From positions 10,167,279 to 10,231,278 of the forward strand of contig OZ025273.1 in the NCBI GenBank assembly GCA_964019165.1: DNA of 64,000 bases, given 5' to 3'. Below are positions 61,787 to 64,000 of the stretch, piece after piece. The DNA is from Mastigias papua (Eukaryota; Cnidaria; Scyphozoa; Rhizostomeae; Mastigiidae). Every line of letters starts with the position of its first letter. The stretch's first letter is position 1. The position numbers and the translations under genes are program-made. Under the pieces are notes generated by a model that was not told the origin of the DNA, did no database searches, and worked only from the letters and a program-made list of their open reading frames with translations.

Positions 61787-61945
61787 GTTTGAGAGTTCTG
61801 ATCAGGTCCTCTCCGAAACTATTTGACTAATCATCATGCATAATAGGCCTAAACTTAGGCTATGGAAGCCATATGTGGTCAAAACCTTGCATGATGATTG
61901 GTCACCTATACAGGGAGAAAATAGGCCTGATCAGAGTTCTCAAAC
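61787..61945. mobile_element. Small inverted-repeat element inside an intron
   Basis: Outer arms gtttgagagttctgatcagg and the inverse of cctgatcagagttctcaaac pair with two differences. Inner arms taatcatcatgca and tgcatgatgatt pair as well, giving about 57-bp imperfect arms. The element is flanked by an 11-bp direct repeat cttttaataca (61,764-61,774 and 61,958-61,968), set some bases outside the arms. It sits in the intron between the last two exons. Confidence 0.65.
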
Positions 61946-62124
61946 AATCGGCGGTTGCTTTTAATACAAATTCCTAATTAAAACCAAACAGAAAGTCAGG
62001 TAATTCTCAAGTCTGCCGTGTACATTATAGTAGCCTAATGTTTAGGAACATTGTATTGAGGAATGATTCATAACTTACTCTGGGTTATGGACGAGAAATG
62101 AAAAATAGGAACAAACGGTGTTAC

Positions 62125-62286
62125 CTGAACTTTTCTTGCCACTTCCTGTTTCAGAGGATGCTTCCTCTTTTGTTATGATAACAGGATCAGTCTCCCCAGT
62201 TGGATCAACTCTTAACCTAATGTCCATAGGTACCCATTCAGGGTTTTCTTCCTCGAAAGTCAGTTTGTTTGATATAGTTTCATAAT
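62125..62286 (-). CDS. Penultimate coding exon of the same gene
   Basis: Minus-strand acceptor tttgtatctttcag precedes 62,286 and donor gttcag/gtaaca follows 62,125, a clean 162-nt exon. Taken in phase it encodes about 54 residues: TISNKLTFEEENPEWVPMDI, then RLRVDPTGETDPVIITKEEA and a short Ser/Lys-rich end. The segment is mixed and charged with no membrane span. It joins in phase to the exon at 61,559-61,698 and, upstream, to the donor at 62,696. I do not recognise the protein. Confidence 0.65.
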
Positions 62287-62695
62287 CTGAAAGATACAAA
62301 ACAACTCGTCGTGTCATTTCCAGCAAGGATGTCAAAGAAGAAAGTTGAAAATATCAGGCTATATAGTGAAACTGAGTAGCAAGTTCATAACATGCTAATC
62401 TCACTATTGCAAGAAAAAGCGTGAATATTTTTAGCAAGCTTTTCAGCTAAGCAATGTTCCCCCTTTTTTGTGCAAAAGCAAAATCTTGTAGTGCCATTGG
62501 AAAGTTCAAATATTCTAATTAATTTGATTTTATCAGTTAATTAAGTAACATCTCCATTCATCTCATCTATTAATGCACTATTCCAGCTTTCACATCTCCA
62601 CGAAGTGTTCTTTTCGCTCGATGATATCACTTTGCATTCAGCCAAGCCAAAAGAAATAAATTAATATGTTCATTCTTTGCGAGAGGTAAACTTAC

Positions 62696-62840
62696 CTGTT
62701 AATGTGTTTGGTGTGTTTAATGTTGTCGATATTGGATGTTGCTCTACCAACTCTAGATCTAAAGAGACGGATACTATTAAGATATATTGATGGAAATGCA
62801 AAACCAACTTTTCAAAAACTTCAATCGAATATGTGCTTAT
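62696..62840 (-). CDS. Probable upstream coding exon of the same gene
   Basis: A strong donor (aacag/gtaagt) ends the exon at 62,696 and leaves one base, which matches the phase of the exon starting at 62,286. The frame is open upstream for about 56 codons. The likely start is after ctttcggctgag (exon base 62,840, 145 nt), with a slightly longer alternative. It encodes about 48 residues with a hydrophobic stretch HQYILIVSVSLDLELVEQ followed by a Thr/Asn/Pro-rich segment. The acceptor is the weak point of the model. Confidence 0.5.
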
Positions 62841-63788
62841 CTCAGCCGAAAGAAAATGAGGAAACTGTTTCTACGTCTCATCTCGACAAGTAACTCACAA
62901 GTATGTGATACTGAATTGGTTCAAAGTAACTTGGACTATGCTGTATTGAAGTAGAAAAACTATGAGCTCCTTGTGACGGTTTGATGGTAAAATCCCTACT
63001 TTTTCTAAAATTATCACCGTCACTCTCCTTAGGCTAATGATAATGATGATGGTAAAAGCACTTGTATTGCACCGTATTTCCGCAGGGTCCACAGCCGCAA
63101 GGTGGGACATACATAGATTGGGATATTGGCAGGGGTACAAAGAACATGTTTAAAAGTTCTGGATGGCATATTCTAATGCATTTTCTTTTATTGGATAGAA
63201 GGGCAATTCAATTCGTTTCTAGTTTTTTAGTATGTTCTTTTTATTCGTTTTTGGCTTGCTGTATTAGTGGGAGCAACCCGAGGCCTATTTCTAAGCAAGC
63301 AACATAAGAATAAAAAAAACGGCTACGCAGAGAGAGATAAGACCAAGTTTACTGAAGATATATTGGAAAGAAGACACGGTGCAAAAGTCATGGAAGGAAG
63401 AGGATGACCAGAGTTTCATAGTTTAGAATTCTTGGAATTAATGAAGAGTTGTACTTTAAAAATATTTTGAAGTTAAGTAAAGTGGTAAACAATGAATCCG
63501 TGTAAAGGCAGATTTTCACTTGATTCAGATTTCCGATTACGCATGCAAATCTGTTGTTTCAAATCCATGTGCGAACTTTTGCAATGTGCGAGCGTTTTGC
63601 GATGTGCGAATGTTCGGACATGAAGTGGGAAGAATAAGTTCGTATGCAAATCCGAAATTCGAAAGTAGATCGAAATAGGCTTTGGTACTGCTAACTTTCC
63701 AGTTGAAGAATATTATAATAACTGGAAAGCAGATCAATAAATATGAAGAAATGAAATAGAATGCAATCGGATAACGGACAAGACATAC
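62841..63788. other. Putative intron
   Basis: The sequence between the two upstream exon candidates has scattered short frames (for example 62,895-63,140 minus) without paired splice sites I trust. A run of gcgaatgt and ttgcgatgtgcgaa motifs at 63,570-63,620 resembles the patch at 40.33-40.83 kb. Confidence 0.35.
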
Positions 63789-63908
63789 CTTCAGGATCAA
63801 CTGCATGGCTATATATGGAAGAAAAATTACACACATTAAATCAGTGGCACAGTTCTGGAGTTTAATTGCAACCACTTTATCAGGGAATATAATAAAAAGC
63901 ATTCAATT
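63789..63908 (-). CDS. Possible first or upstream exon, hydrophobic
   Basis: A donor ctgaag/gtatgt ends at 63,789 in phase 0, compatible with the phase-0 start of the exon at 62,840. An ATG at 63,900-63,902 opens 38 codons (MLFIIFPDKVVAIKLQNCAT, then a hydrophobic run and MQLILK), which could be a signal anchor or membrane segment. An in-frame TGA lies just before the ATG, so it would be the initiating exon. An acceptor-like taatag at 63,909-63,914 is an alternative boundary. Support is by splice site and phase only. Confidence 0.3.
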
Positions 63909-64000
63909 CTATTAGTCCACTAATCTACCATATTTAAAATCTTAGCGTATCACTTAGTTTCAGCTCGAAAGCAGCTGCGTTTAATAATGAGATAGGAACT

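Noticed and set aside
62702..62893. 63-codon plus-strand frame
   Set aside because: It overlaps the minus-strand exon, which has a strong donor and matching phase.

Overview
This is a metazoan-type nuclear sequence: AT-rich, with short GT-AG exons, a large satellite array, Ty3/gypsy retroelement remains and several small inverted-repeat (MITE-like) elements. Nothing prokaryotic is present. Low gene density and the element mix suggest a marine invertebrate such as a sponge or cnidarian. That is an inference, because no gene here is a taxonomic marker. LAYOUT. (1) 1-11,822: a head-to-tail array of a 2,709-bp unit, 4.36 copies, almost base-identical, with no convincing gene. Each unit carries a 33-bp palindrome holding two TGACGTCA sites, a third TGACGTCA beside a CACGTG, and a mirror-symmetric set of eight GTTTACAC/GTGTAAAC motifs. 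(2) 11,823-38,095: about 245 copies of a 107-bp satellite whose unit holds two adjacent perfect 14-bp palindromes. The array has nested higher-order structure, including a tandemly doubled 3,104-bp block and a 3,961-bp block. (3) 38,288-38,651: a foldback of two ~175-bp arms around a 13-nt loop. (4) 41,034-47,220: a mosaic of decayed Ty3/gypsy elements. A plus-strand gag-PR-RT-RNaseH-IN copy lies between minus-strand RT and gag fragments. (5) 47,485-47,666: an old diverged relic of the 107-bp satellite outside the main array. (6) 48-61.5 kb: mostly single-copy DNA with one long minus-strand coding exon (coiled-coil protein, 51,355-53,121), a cluster of palindromes, a tRNA-SINE-like piece, a 16-bp minisatellite, several MITE-like elements and a 127-bp tandem repeat (five copies). 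(7) 61,559-63,908: the 3' end of a second minus-strand gene, reconstructed from splice sites and phase. HOW IT FITS TOGETHER. The first 38 kb behaves like heterochromatin: two unrelated tandem arrays abut at a sharp junction, and the second shows local amplification at several scales. The retroelement mosaic and a satellite relic form a transition to gene-bearing DNA. The two genes are on the same strand and separated by ~8 kb; nothing links their functions. The most interesting unexplained items are the symmetric motif architecture of the 2,709-bp unit, the twin palindromes of the 107-bp monomer and the nested array structure. Splice models, family assignments and repeat identities were made by eye and were not checked by database search.
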